Positions 1 to 12,790 of a DNA stretch of 64,000 bases are shown in pieces. The notes under the pieces are model-generated. The model was not told where the DNA came from, searched no databases, and worked only from the letters and a program-made list of their open reading frames with translations. Numbering within the stretch: the stretch's first letter is position 1; every line of letters begins with the position of its first letter. Source of the stretch: Dipetalonema caudispina (taxonomy: Eukaryota; Nematoda; Chromadorea; Rhabditida; Onchocercidae); the NCBI GenBank assembly GCA_013365325.1, contig JABVXV010000005.1:434001-498000 (forward strand), read 5' to 3'. The position numbers and the translations under genes were made by a program.

Positions 1-65
1 AACTTTGTTTAAAATCAGAAAAGGACGATTCTGTCGTGATTTAGTGCTTTCTGTTGTATTTTCAG

Positions 66-2567
66 GACCTGCGAACTAGAAGTGAGTTATGTTGGACAGC
101 AACGGATGGAATGTATTGCTGAAATGAGAGAGGCTATTGAACATATCGACAAACTTCGGAAAAAGCAATCAAGCCTTGTTTCCTCTATCAAACTTGCTAC
201 GGGTGCCTCATCGGGAACAGATCACATCGACTCACGTATTTTTGCTCTGAAGTATAAACTTTTAAATGAATTATGAGTATGATAAAGATGAGGTTATTTG
301 TTCATAAATCACCAATGATTTGTTATTAATTTGAGAACGGAACAAAATGCAGTGACACTTTGGCGAAGTATTTTTCTTGCTAATACTACTACCAACTTTA
401 GAGTAATTTTCATTTTCTTAAAGAATGAGGCAAGAAACAGAAGGACAAAAAGTGGGAATCAAGAGGTAGTTATTGAACTTGGAATGAGTAGGCTTAGTAA
501 AATTTAAAATAGATTAGTGTCTATTCAGTATTCATTAAGAGCCCGAATGGAGAAAATCTCATTGGCAATGAGTGAGTGTCATCAGAGATGGACTGAAATC
601 GAATCACTTTGTGGTTTCCCATTGGTCCCTACATCAGTTAGTGCTGGTAACATTTTGATCAATTTAGTGTAAATATGTGCTTGAATTTGGTAAAAAAAGG
701 TGTTTCGCCTGGGAAGTTTCAGATTGTCATTATTTAGTATTTGATCACTTCTCATCTTGTTCTCAAATTTTTCTGAAAACTGTGTTCACTGATGTTCATT
801 TGAAGTGATTTTATTTCACATGTTCTTGCATTTGCAGAAATAGTGTTTTCTTCTACAGCGGGAAGTGGTTTGTTACCGAGAACGGGATCCTCCAGTTCGT
901 TTTATCGTAAATCGGGTCAGTCATATTCTCTGGGTGTTCATTTTGATCAAAGTAGTTTTCAAAATTTTTATTTTTTGCTGCACCATCTGTCACTGCCATA
1001 TATAAAGTGCTTACATGTGCGGTTAATCAAAGATGCTTACCGGTATTGCTAACTGATTGCTGTTTGCTGAAGTTTGGCTTTTTAGTTCTCTACTTAAAAG
1101 TTCCTTATCCAATTTGAATTTTTCTGTTCAGGGTTCCAAAGCATGTTTTTGCTAGTTTGGAGAAAAAAGATACCTTATGTTGCGCTAACATATGTCTTTT
1201 GATATTTTGTTGTTTTTACTCTTTTCCACTTTAGGATTGAAACTTGAATTAGTATTTTGACTCAATATTTACTGGTAAACAGGAACAGTCGTCTGAATTT
1301 CATAGAGTTCAGAAAATATTTTGTTTTGTTCCATCTGCTCTACTTTTATCTTAAGCCTTGCTAACATTCTGCCATATTTAGTTTATGTTACCAAGCATGT
1401 TTAGATTTAGCTGGCGCTACAGTGACGGCAAGCATGGCTTCATCCTCTACATCTGGAAATAGTCTACCTGCTATAATCGAGGCTTCGGATACTAGCGGTC
1501 GAATATCACCACCTCTTTGTTTATGTGCGCACGAAAATTATACATCTGCGGGAGTTCGATATTTGGATTCTTCAAATTTGCAAAGACACATTCACGAGAA
1601 CATGAATGCTTCAAGGCCCTTGAAATTTGTAGCCGATAGCAATGGACCACTCCAGCGTTCTAAATCTTCTGGATCGTTTAACAAACTTCGGCATCTTGGA
1701 CATGTTGCCGAAATGCAGAAATCCCGAAATCAAAATATCGGTTCTCTCATGACAAGCATTACTAATGCTAAGTTTACATCCGCAGCTTCACCAGTTAATA
1801 AAATGATCGCTCCCACTGCTTCGTCTCCAACAACAACAACTGTCAATCGCTTTTTTCCGTATGCTTTCTCTTTTAGTTTATGTGCTTTTATTATTGACAA
1901 AATTCTGACTGTAGAAAGTAGTTACAACTACTCGTCTTTTGCAGCATATTAACTTAACAGCAGTTGAATAAATCGTAGTCAAAATAAATGATTATATTCG
2001 AAAAGATATATAATCATTTATCTAAATAACATCGGACTTCAGTAATGAGAAGTTTAATTCACATTTTAACTGCTTTCTCATCTCTTTGATGTCTGTTGGA
2101 TATGTTTTTTGTTTTTATTATCATATTCTGATTTGGGAGTTTCCATTTTTGCATGCTTTTGCCTATTTTTTCTCAAAAATTTTCTGATTTTTTTTTTCTG
2201 GATCAAGTAATGAAAAAGAATTAACATATGGGAGTAATATCGTTGTGGTTCACTTACTTGACGATATACAGTTTATCATTTAATTGGCTTGGATTCAATT
2301 TGGTATTCTAATTTGTTTAATAAATGAAAGACGATTCTGTAAGTTTCTCGGAATATTTGTTAATAATATGTTCATTTTAGGTTCAAGCAAGATCTAAAGT
2401 CATTGAAACGAAGTGTGTCAAATGCAATATTCAGGTCATCTTCATCGAATACCAAAGCAAATGGATTTGTGGTGATCAAGGAAAAAAACTTTACCGATGT
2501 TTCAACAATTGGTAACAATAGAAGGTCGAAATTTGGGAATCTTTTTCGCAAAACATCAAATATTTAA
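66..2567 (+). CDS. stim-1: STIM-type ER calcium sensor, 3' part (5' end outside window)
   Basis: STIM proteins sense Ca2+ in the ER lumen and open Orai channels at ER-plasma membrane contacts through a cytosolic CAD/SOAR region. Exons read here: 66-251, 540-646, 838-906, 1411-1858 and 2381-2567; all phases close and the gene ends in TAA. The first two exons give the second half of CAD/SOAR: a helical stretch starting TCELEVSYVGQQ aligns with the human segment around EVEVQYYNIKKQ, and RWTEIESLCGF matches human RWQQIEILCGF. The luminal EF-hand, SAM domain and membrane span must lie upstream. The remaining tail is Ser/Thr-rich and ends in a basic stretch (RRSKFGNLFRKTSNI) that could bind acidic lipids as the vertebrate polybasic tail does, although there is no lysine run. 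I see no S/T-x-I-P microtubule plus-end motif. Family assignment is strong; the tail exons rest on phase and splice sites alone. Confidence 0.9.
1984..2021. repeat. Short perfect inverted repeat in the last STIM intron
   Basis: Two 14-base arms (1984-1997, ATAAATGATTATAT, and 2008-2021, its exact reverse complement) enclose a 10-base loop. The arms are almost pure A/T, so chance formation in this AT-rich intron is possible. Confidence 0.6.
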
Positions 2568-3684
2568 TTCAGCTGGTTTGATTCTTTTCAAAATTCGCTT
2601 GTATTCTTGCCACAAATGTGGATTGACTTGATTTTCTATTGTAACTAACTGCTGCGATCTTTTATGCAATTCCATAATTTTTTCTTCAGTCCCTATCTTA
2701 ATGAGCGACCTTTTTTTACTGGTTTTTGTCTTGTATATACTTCGAAAAAAAAAAATGGATTCTGTTGGAGAATAATAGGGATGATGTGTGCATTAGAAAA
2801 GAAAAACACTCCCTATCTCTTCTTTACTGTGTTTTACGAAGTGAGAGCCATCTAGAAGTTCCGTATGGACTTAGTTCACGAAATTTTTAGGATTTTCGTT
2901 CCCATTCCCGCCTTATAAAGTTTCTCTTTCATATGTGTTAAACACTTGTTTGCTTTGCATTTTCCGCAAGGTTCGTGAAATATTTATGTACAGTTGCCTT
3001 GACATTTAATTTCAAATTTTAATCTCCGAAACAAAGAAAAAAAAATGTGGAAAGATTTAACATTTTTTGTATCGAAATCTCGCCTTACTCAGTCTTATTT
3101 TTATCTGGCAACGTGAAACCCACTGATCCATATCTAGTCATAAATCTCTCAGGAGAAAGAGAATATTTTTTGAATTTTTGCTAAATTTGTTTAATCATTA
3201 TCATTATCGTGACTGAAATTTCTGCAAAGATAATCACGTTGATCTGAACAGAATTTGAAACGGATGATTCTTCCTGGAATCGGATGAGTGTTTAGCTTCC
3301 ATGGAATCCAAGTTTACCATTAAATATCCGTTAATTATTACCATACCTGGAATAGATGGTTGTTTTTCGATATTTCTACGCCTTGGCATAAATGTTTTTA
3401 GTTTTATTTCTAAAATAGTCTTCCAGTAAAACTTTTGTGAATTGAAAGCTGGTTGGTTTCAGTTTGGCTTTTTTAATTGGAACACTTTGTCAGTGATTTC
3501 ATTGCGGTCTCGAATTTTTAAGTTCCGAGCAGTCTTGAGTTGTTTATTTTTATTAAAAGGGAAATATTCGGTTTTCTGATCGAGAATCTTATTTTTTTCT
3601 TCATTTTTTCAACCAGTCAAGAGTTTTCCTAAATTTCTTTATCATCATTTTTTCTTGCTTTCGTTTACGAAGTGAAATTTATCT

Positions 3685-3727
3685 GTATAAGTCAGGATTC
3701 AGAATAATTCTGAATCTTGACTTATAC
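3685..3727. repeat. Near-perfect 20-bp hairpin with 3-base loop
   Basis: Arms 3685-3704 and 3708-3727 are complementary at 19 of 20 positions around the loop TAA. The right arm reads TTCTGAATCTTGACTTATAC. The loop is too short for a typical pre-miRNA. It could be the remnant of a small foldback element. Confidence 0.8.
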
Positions 3728-5310
3728 GAAGAACTTATCAGTTTCTCTATTGCTCTCCTTTCTCATAATATCTTTTCCCTTGTCAGATTTTTTTTGATTA
3801 TGCTGAAACGGTAAAATAATTTCCATGTCTTCAATGTGCTCAGAGATATAGCGGTTAATATTTTGCTCCTCAGTCCAGGAAACATCTTTCACTCCTTTCA
3901 CTTCCATTATTCAGTAACATTATTTCTATGTATAAAGAAATGAATTATTTCTCCAAGAATTTCATTTCATTTCCTGGTGTAATCATTTTTTACTCGAATT
4001 CTGTTTATATTGCGGCTACTTTGGGTCTAAAATTACCACTGCTGCTGTAACATTGAAAGTCAAAATTTTGTTTGCCTGAAAGACAGTTTGGATATTTCCA
4101 TTGTATTATTTTGCGTCAGGGATTCGATTGAAATCCGCTTCATTAAAATGAATGATTTCTCTCATGTGACTGTAGCTGGTGCTTGATGAATATATGGCAT
4201 ATCAGAAGTATTGTTCTCATACGAAAAGAAAAGTAATGTGATCGTTTAAATCTTTGAGCGAGTTTATAGTTGTTTCGTAACCTTTTTGTATTAGAATTGT
4301 AACAAATGGGTTCAGGTTTTTGTAATTATCTGTCAATTAACTTGTAAAATCATTTTTTCGTACATTAAACAATTTTTTAGATGCTCTAATATTACTGGCA
4401 GTTATTATTTCCTGAAGTGTTTTTTTTTTTTTTTTTTTCCATTTTCAGTGTCTGTCATTATTGTTCATTACATTTATTGTTGAAATGGCAATATCCCCAC
4501 ATTGTTCTGATTTTGGAGAGTTGTGGTTTTTGTGAGTTTTTGGTGGAAACAACCTAATTCTTTCTTTTAAATTATTGGAAAAGATATCTACCTTACACAG
4601 GACTAAAGCACTACACTGCTAAGAAACAGTATTTGGATAACTTGCTAATTTATTTAGATTATTATGAGAAAATCATTTTGGCATACTGTATTGTTTTGTG
4701 GATTGAAGAAGTGGGTGAGAAACTGAGAAGAATAAATATAGAGTTTGTTGGGAAGCGTGTAATTCTTACCTTTTACATTTGCATAATTTCATGCAGTTCA
4801 TGTCGTAACACTGAAAAACGGATTTGTCACGGTGTTTTATGTATTTATTTATTTTTCATTTTTTTGATTGTTGGTGCCGGTAATACCAGTGCCTTTCTGT
4901 GATAGCTGTTTTTTTTTTTCAGTTATCTTTTGATTATTATGAATAAAATTTGTTTTGGGGAACCAATTTTTTATGTTGGTTCATACGTACGATGGCGTTC
5001 AATTCTAATTTCAAAAGATTGGTATTCGTGCATATTAATTCTGTGATGAATTTTGAGTTAGATCTAGGGAATAACAAAGTTATTGCGCCAAAATATGACG
5101 AAATTCTTTCGAGATTAATTCACTAGAGTTAAGTATATCTAAGATGATGTATATGTTGTATCAAGTAAATATAAAGTTCTGTATTAGGACGAAGTCCTTG
5201 TTGAGTGACTGTTTGATTCAAGTTCTTTAGTGATGGAAGGGATGATAATAGCATAAACTGGGTCTGCAATCGCATATAATCACTATGGCTTATGGTTTTT
5301 TCTTTTTTTT

Positions 5311-5314
5311 GCAG
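5311..5314 (+). promoter_or_regulatory. Splice acceptor just upstream of NIFK start, likely trans-splice site
   Basis: A T-rich tract runs into GCAG 13 bases before the ATG at 5328, with no open frame behind it. In nematodes this arrangement usually marks spliced-leader addition. A 5' UTR intron would look the same. Confidence 0.5.
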
Positions 5315-5327
5315 GGTTCTAAGGAAT

Positions 5328-7531
5328 ATGACTGAGAGCAAAGGAATTAGGAATTCGAGATCAAAGGTGTTGCCATGTAAGCCCGGAGTTGATCCGGAAG
5401 GCAATTCAAAAGCTGTAGTGATCAAGCACATTCCGTTTGGATTCTTCGAGAAGGAATTGTTGAATTATTTCTTGCAGTTTGGTACTGTTCAACGAGTGCG
5501 AGTTGCAAGGAATAAAAAGGTATGTTTATTCTTCACAACTAAGAAATTTCAATTTATACTTTTCAATTTTGTTTGCTTTTCGAGGCAAAATCAAAACGCT
5601 CACAGCCAGATTGAACATATCTCCGCCTATTCTTGAAAGTCGATAGACTTGGTGACAGTGGAAGAGTTTCCGAGATTTCCGTAATATAAATTTCAAAATG
5701 ATTTATTAGCTGATTTTAAGCCGGCTGCAAATAAAGTAGCGAGGTGGGAACTTATGCTAATATTTGGCAAATGAAATGGTAGTAATATTATTAAAAGTGT
5801 TTAAAATATTTAAAAGAACCATTACTGGACGATTTTTTCACTCATCTTTTCGGAGAAGTTTCATCCTTCACCTTTTTGACGTCAAATTCAGTAAACTTAC
5901 CATTATAGCTTAAGTAAATAATTGAAATTATCTATATCTGTCCTCTTCGTCATATTCTGTTTAACTGTCGACGAGTAAATCGTCAAGTGATATAAACGTA
6001 GAAATTAGATTATGAGTTCAAGTTATATAGAAACTATAGTGATAATTGAGGATTCTCTACTCTTTAGAAACAATTTTACAGCTGTTTGTGTTATGTTTAG
6101 TTTAAAGACATTCTATTTATCAAGTAAGATTCAACAACTAGTGAGAGATTACAGATTTTTTTGATTTATCATAGCTAAAAAGCTGGTTAATGGATTGGCT
6201 CATAAATATGGTTTGATAGCTGTAATGACTTTGAAGCGGTTCACATTTTCTGGTTCTTCTCTGCAGGAAGTGCTAGAAGCATTTTCCGAATTTAAACCTG
6301 AAAGCAAGTCTCTAGTTTAAATGTTGGTTCCGCTAATCTTTCAATCTCATTATACCTTACTTTTTCGTACGAATTAAAACATGAATTTTGATACCTTAGT
6401 ACCATTGCAGTTCACTAAAACGTATGCTGCAAAATTATTTTAAGCAGGTCATAATTTAATATGAATTTATATATCTGATTTTATATATTACATTTCCATT
6501 ATTATTTTCAGACTGGAAATCATAAAGGATGGGCTTTTGTGCTTTTCACAGATTGTGAAGTAGCACAGTTAGCAGCTGAAGCTATGGATGGTTATTTAAT
6601 GTTCGAAAAACGACTGGAATGTGGGTCTCTTTCTAACTTTTATGTAACACAAAACGTTTCCCATTAATGTGGAAATGGAAACGATAACAGACTTTGTAGA
6701 ATGGAAGAATTAATTATTTTCATGTTTATTTGCATTTCTTTCGTTCGTATTCTTAGAACTATAACGATGAAACAATCAAGTTGCTTTATGCCCTTCTAAT
6801 TCACTCTTAAGGGAAGAAAGTAAACCATAAATGCACTTAGCAAGTTGGTTCTTCCTGATGATCTATTTGTCGCAGATTTAAAGCGTTCATTCCAGGCAAA
6901 GTAATAAAAAACAAAGATTTCCCGTCCTGTTTACTTAAAGGACCGCGAATAATTTCACCACCGTTAAAAAATGCCACCAGGAAGCGTCATGCGAAGAAAC
7001 TGAATAAAGTGCAGAGTGGATGGTGTGAAGAAGCAGCGAAAGTATGTTCCATTTTCAGAATTTGCAATAACCTCATAAACAGAAACATGAATTATAGAAT
7101 CAAAGGTAATTAAGAGTAACAAATCCCAGTTCATTTCCTGTGTTTCAGAAACGACTACTGAAGAAGATAAAGATGAGAGGAAACAAATTTATTGAACTCG
7201 GTTATCAATTGCCACCCGTTGTTGGACTCTCGGAAACGAAAGTATTTTCTTTGGATTTTTATGTCAATTCTTTGCTTGCATATACACGGATAGGCCTTGA
7301 TTCATCATATGTACTGGTCTCATCTCATAAAATTTCTTTAGAAAAAAGAATGAGATTTGATGTCCATGCTAAAATGTAATTACTTGATGCAGTTGAGGCC
7401 AGTTTCAAGCAAACAAATTATTATATGCTTTGCTACTAGGGATCTTTTAACAATAATATTGTTCTGGAAGTGGAACAAAAGAAGAGTAGAATAGAAAGAG
7501 GAAGATTTAGAAGATTCTTTTATCGAGATGC

Positions 7532-7562
<31 letters not shown>

Positions 7563-7750
7563 CTTTTTTTTTTCATCTCTATTCATTTTAGCAAGTTACG
7601 TCAGTGGTGGGTGAAACAGGTCCAATGAAAGCTGAAATAAAATCAGATGATACAGGAAGTCAGATGAAGAGAGAGCTATGCAAAAAATTGAAGAAAACCC
7701 TCACTACAAGAAATACTGCAATTGAGATGGTAAGTCAACGGAAGCGATAA
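5328..7750 (+). CDS. NIFK: NIFK-like nucleolar RNA-binding protein (single RRM)
   Basis: NIFK is a nucleolar RRM protein that binds the Ki-67 FHA domain in vertebrates and works in large-subunit rRNA processing. Exons: 5328-5519, 6512-6624, 6876-7041, 7149-7241 and 7592-7750, giving about 240 aa. The RRM spans roughly residues 32-104, with RNP2 VVIKHIPF and RNP1 KGWAFVLF, followed by the family-typical ECGFKAFIPGKV. A basic segment (KRLLKKIKMRGNKF) then matches the RKKLAKKGIDYDFP region of human NIFK. The human TPxxTP phospho-motif that binds the FHA domain is not visible. I end the protein at TAA 7748-7750 (tail VSQRKR) because an AATAAA follows at 7855. However, ATG|GTAAGT at 7727-7735 is also a good donor; splicing to 9322 would end in IRQTLNR instead. 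Confidence 0.85.
7533..7573 (+). repeat. Very long poly-T tract before NIFK exon 5
   Basis: About 30 T, one C and about 10 more T form the polypyrimidine tract upstream of the acceptor at 7590-7591. Homopolymers of this length are prone to length variation and sequencing error. Confidence 0.85.
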
Positions 7751-7854
7751 AATTTGAAATACGGAAAACGAATTGGAAGTGATCTATTTCATTGAGTTGC
7801 TTTATAATACTATTGTACTTTGATTATGTTGTTTATATTTTACCTTTTGCATCA

Positions 7855-7860
7855 AATAAA
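7855..7860 (+). other. Candidate polyadenylation signal of NIFK gene
   Basis: AATAAA lies 105 bases after the TAA at 7750, a normal 3' UTR length for a nematode. Confidence 0.45.
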
Positions 7861-9889
7861 AATTTTCAGTTATTTATTTTACACGACATTTGATGTTTGC
7901 GGTGGCAAAAGATTAGAAGTATTGGAAGTAAGCCATTGGGTTGATTCCAGGATGCTAAGATATTTACTATTAACTTGTGTTAGATCAGTACTGGATTACT
8001 ATGTCGGTATTTGGGTTACTGGTAAAAATCAGTAAAGTCAAAAGTAAAACACGAGTGTAGTCCGGATATGCTTCTCTAATTACAAAAAATGAACAGTGAA
8101 ATAGGAAATTCTGAGCATTTTTACCGGTTGGGATAATAACCAGCTATTAATAAAGAAATTGATAACGGAGATTACTTTTTTGGACCATTCCTATAATATT
8201 AGCATTAACTTCCACATTATTGTACCACTCATTGTCTGCTTTTTTCGCTCCCTTCCTACCCCTCTCTCTCTCTCTCTCCCCTCCTCCTTTTTCCAATCTT
8301 ATCCAGCTCCGTTCTCTCTTCTTATGTCCGGTAAGTTTCCGTGCTAATTTTAGTAAAGACTACCGCTTTAAGCAATCTATCAAGTCTTGACTTGTTGATT
8401 CTCATTTCTCATGTTTTCATTTTGTAGTTTCCCAGCTTTGCAGCTACCGTCGATTCTTTCCTGTTCCTACCGAATAAAGATTACTAATGACTTTTATCCT
8501 TTGAATTGATACGATCAATTGTTCTTCAAAGAAATCCGTAATTATCAAGTATGTTCCAATATAGCACTGAATTCTTTCTTATTATTTGATACGGTATTGC
8601 TAGAAGTATAACCAAAATATTACTCATTTAATGATTTACCCAAGAAGGTTGCTTAAAACGAATAGAATAGAAATTTCCACATTTTGCTCTCATAATTTTC
8701 AGCATTAATTTCATCGCTAATCTCTTGCGATCTTCATCAAAGCTTGCGCTTCTTCCGTTTGTAGTAAATATTTTGTAGCATCGTACGACTTTCCCCAATT
8801 GTAAGGTCCATTCACTTAATATTACTATTTTAAGTAGTAGACAAACCATTCAATCTAAAGTCTTCAAATTAATTTCACATTTTTTGTTTCACATTCAATC
8901 AATTGAAGCGTAATCGCATATGGTAGTTGACAAGATGCCACAAAAATCATGTCCTGGCGAATTGATGAATAAGAAGGTCCTTACTGCATTGATTTGAAAG
9001 TTAGCATTTCCAGTTTAGTTCGACTAACGACAATTTATTTCAAAAAGTTTGAAATTGCTGAGTGAATTTCCACAAATTTAAAGCAATCAAATCTGAAGCA
9101 AACTGAATTAGGCTTCGGCCATAAATAATTTTTTTGGAGATGATTTGAAATTTTAGTTTTTTATTTGCTAAAACAATATTTGGGGTTTTTTTTTTTTTTT
9201 TACGCTAAGGTAAAAGAGATAATTTGTAGAAGCAAAGATAATCAAAGACGACCAGCTGAGGATATTACGTATCATTATAAAGATGAAAACAGATTTAAAC
9301 TTAACTCTATTTTATTTGCAGATTCGTCAAACACTAAATCGGTAGTTACAGTACTCTTGCTACCAGAAAGGATAATTTTTTCGTATGGCATAGAAGAAGC
9401 ACAATGATATATATCTTTGTAGTCCTTAACTTCTAATGTGAATAAATTCTCTTTCTCTCACAAATAAATGAATTCTGAGCCATTTTATCTTCTTTCTAAA
9501 TTCATTCTTTCTCTTGTCTTCTTCGAAATTCTTTGTCATATTGTAATTTTTAGCCCATAAACAAACTTTTGAAATATTTTTCACAAATTGCAAAATTATG
9601 GTCTTCTAAACTCGATTGCATGCGTCTGTTAGTTATGCAGTTAAAAATGTTGTCGAATGAAGTAGTTACGCGTTTCGGCAACAAAACTGATGAAATTATT
9701 TGATAAAATCCAACAACAGCAACATTTGACAATCATGTCGGTGGCGGTGATAACAATCAAAATGCTGACGACGGTGATCATACCAACGATATGATAATGG
9801 TGCAGTAGCGATTATAATGATAGGATAATGATATGTTATCAGTGGTTATAGCAATGATATACTATGATAACGGCGGAGTTAAGGTAATA

Positions 9890-9935
9890 ATGAGGATAGC
9901 GATAGCGATAACGATGATGATAATAATGATGACCA
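9890..9935. repeat. Degenerate GAT/GATAGC/AAT simple repeat
   Basis: The tract reads as GATAGC repeats followed by GAT and AAT triplets. It is the densest part of a wider ATG/GAT-rich stretch from about 9730. Confidence 0.7.
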
Positions 9936-11014
9936 AATAAGGAAAATAAGTGACTTTCGACAATATCTCCTCGCTACTTCTCCTTTTTTCTCTGACCTCT
10001 TTTCCCAAAATGTATATTAAAAAACCAACAATAATAAAAATCAATTAATTGAAATATGAGTGCCGAAACTTGAATTCTTCTACTCAAACAATGATGTTTC
10101 CCATAGTTGGTAGTACTTCATTTTCTATAAAGTTGTAAGAATGTATGATAAAGAGAGAAAGAATCCATGAAAGTTTTCCATTAAATTTTTGATTGAACGA
10201 ATTAATGAATATTAATTAACTTACGAAATTTAGTGTTGAAGATAGATCTATCTCTTCATCTTCAGTTGTTATCTAAAACTGTTTTTCTTGACATCCTCTC
10301 TCTCTTTTTGTCAGTCTTCCTTTAAATTCTACTGAATTAAAAATGCTTAAAATGATACCGACAAAATATTACGAAATGGAATAGTGAAAGGTCACGGTAG
10401 AGATAATGAGATGGGGACAGTATGAAGAGGTAGTGATTGATATCAATACAAAATACATTTATATTTGATTACCTGCTTATAGATATGCACTTTGAAAATG
10501 TGAGAAAGGATGAAAAATTCCAAAAAATTGAATTATTTCCAGTTTTTAAACATTTTACCGAAGCTATTTAAGGCATCAATTTTTCCCATTTATAACAATA
10601 ATCTCTCTAATCTCATTAATTTATGCACAATCCGGACAATTTCACTCGATAATTGCTGCTGCAATGTATTGAAGCAAATAATTATCCCAATTATAGATAA
10701 AAGGAAGAAGAATAGAAACTGACTAAAGCTTCATTTGTCTATTTACTAGAAAGGAAAAAGCCGAAATGAAGCATCAATGCCTTAATCTCAATGTATTCAA
10801 ATGTGTGTGTGTGTGTACTGAGGGGTGTACGTGAATGCGCAGACAGACCTGCAAGCGACTAAATTAATTGCTTTCTAAAATTGCGTTAAATTAGTTCATG
10901 TAGGAACTCTGTGAATGAATGAATGATGTAGGAGGCATCATCCAATTACTTTCTCGTTCATAGCAGTTTATTTTGATAATTGTTGAAGTGAAAAGTGAGC
11001 AGCTAATTTATTGC

Positions 11015-11042
11015 TTAGACTTAGACTTAGACTTAGGCTTAG
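11015..11042 (+). repeat. Interstitial telomere-like repeat
   Basis: Three TTAGAC units are followed by one TTAGGC and a partial TTAG, in one unbroken hexamer register. TTAGGC is the nematode telomere repeat; TTAGAC differs by one base. Confidence 0.7.
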
Positions 11043-12790
11043 AAGGCTTTTTTCTTAAGATCATCCCAAGAATAGCATCATTTTATCTGAAGTAGTTTGC
11101 TTAGATGAAGGTAGAAGAGGAGCAGAATGAAGGGAAAGCTCTGTAAACCCATCAAAATGTAACTTAATTAACTTAATTAACCTCATCAAAGACTATGCTA
11201 CGATGACTCATTAGCTATTTATTGAAGAGACAATATTGAGGCTTATTATTCCCTTTTCTCCCTTCATTTAAGATGAAGCTTAGAAGGCGGAGCTTTCAGT
11301 AAATAAACCAATAAATTTAATGTTTAGAATGAGGAGAGGTGGAGAGTAAAGCTATAAGGATGTATGGGATACGGTAGAATTGTCGTAAAGTGTTGCGGGA
11401 CAGGAATAGGCGTGACGACAAATTTTCATCGGATGGGTCGAAGAGGCCGAAAGGATAGATGTGACAAAGAGATGCTGCGCCTATTGCCCTTCTAAATTAC
11501 TGAATTAACAATTCCCAAACAACAACCTCGGTTCTTTTCCTCTTCATTGTATCATTGTGCTTTCTGTCATTTATTGAACTATCGTTATCGTTTTATTATC
11601 ATACTTATCATTGTCATTTTGTTATCAATTTTATTAATTTTATTATCATTACGGTAGCTGCTGTTTTTCTCTTCTTATTTCATTATAACCATTATTTTTT
11701 TTCTTGCTAGTATTATGATTGAACGAATTCGTCATTGATGCTCTGAAATGTAGAATTCCTGAAATCTTTGTTAGGCTTCTGATTCACAGTAAGGGATGCA
11801 TAGAGAGAAAGGAGTTATGTATATAAAGAAAAAAAGGAGAGGGAAAGCTGAATGACCATTTTGAATGACCTATCAAGTAATTAGGCCATCGAGACTTTAT
11901 ACTGTCACATTTAAGTATTACAACTAAAGTAAGATATAGCAATTGGTAAAGCGATGTTTATTACTTGCGTTCTTTATATGTTCAATTATTCATGTTAGGC
12001 CATTGTGGTATGCCTAGCTTATGGTTGAAACATATTGTTCAGATTGCTGAACTCTTTCCTTACAAAGGTCATACAAAATTGTTATATTCCGGATAATTCC
12101 ATTGAAGTTATGCTTTAACCTATAGGTTGGTAGCATAAGAGGACTGTAATTAAATTACCATGAAAGTGATAGTTCAAGGTGAGATTTTAACGGATAACAA
12201 AATGCAAAAATTCTATTAATGGACCATAAGCTCTTTAGGTCAGTAAATGTTTGGGTAATTTCCATCTTTGCTTTCTTTTATTACAAATTAACTTATAAAT
12301 TGTTTGCGTCATTATTTCTGAATTTTTCGAGGCGATTCATGAAAAAAATGCCGAAATTAGTATACAAATTCAGATAAACATCAAGTTTTGATCCGAAATA
12401 ACGATGGCGGCCACAATAGTTCATCATTGAAGGTTGACAGAAAAAAGGCGAAAAAGGAGGAAAATTCTTATCAACAAGGAAAACTCTCAATTTACCGCTA
12501 AATTCGTAGACAAATAAAACTTTTTCTTCCCTTCAATGTTGAGGTTCATTTTTCAGAAATTCGCATATTTCATGTTTCCTTGGATAAGGAAAGAAATTAA
12601 AATTATGTCCCGCAAAGACCAAGTGACAAGTATTATCATATAAAACTAATTGTTACCTATAAAATATGGAGGTCATGAAAAAACCCGAAATTAACTAATC
12701 AAAGTGCCATTAATTACATGAATATTCGGCAGGATCAATTAATTCTGAATACTACCAGTTATGCATTATCAGATTCATTCTATTATTCAG

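Larger units (their letters stand above)
2568..5327. other. Intergenic region between STIM and NIFK genes
   Basis: About 2.8 kb without a convincing exon. Open frames of 60-90 codons occur on both strands, but they lack flanking splice sites that extend them and resemble no family I know. The stretch holds a long T run near 4420-4438 and a near-perfect hairpin at 3685-3727. The NIFK promoter and the STIM 3' UTR should lie here, but I see no recognisable element. Confidence 0.6.
7751..12790. other. 5-kb gene-free region upstream of engrailed gene
   Basis: No exon chain can be built here on either strand. Contents include a CT run near 8263-8282, degenerate GAT/AAT triplets around 9730-9935, a GT run near 10803-10818 and a telomere-like tract at 11015-11042. 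AATAAA motifs at 9441 and 9473 would serve the alternative NIFK end at 9345. Long flanks are common around developmental homeobox genes, so enhancers for ceh-16 are plausible, but I cannot point to individual sites. Confidence 0.6.

Noticed and set aside
3722..3907. 61-codon minus-strand open frame
   Set aside because: No splice continuation, no family resemblance, and its 3' end overlaps the hairpin; expected by chance.
4633..4902. 89-codon plus-strand open frame in the gap before NIFK
   Set aside because: Hydrophobic AT-driven composition without splice partners or recognisable motif.
7380..7586. Minus-strand frame beginning with a poly-lysine run
   Set aside because: It is the reverse reading of the poly-T tract before NIFK exon 5.
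7871..7894. Alternative terminal NIFK exon after the acceptor at 7870
   Set aside because: Gives only LFILHDI and overlaps the likely polyadenylation region; less convincing than read-through to 7750.
9862..10044. Minus-strand frame rich in isoleucine
   Set aside because: Produced by the GAT/AAT simple repeat.
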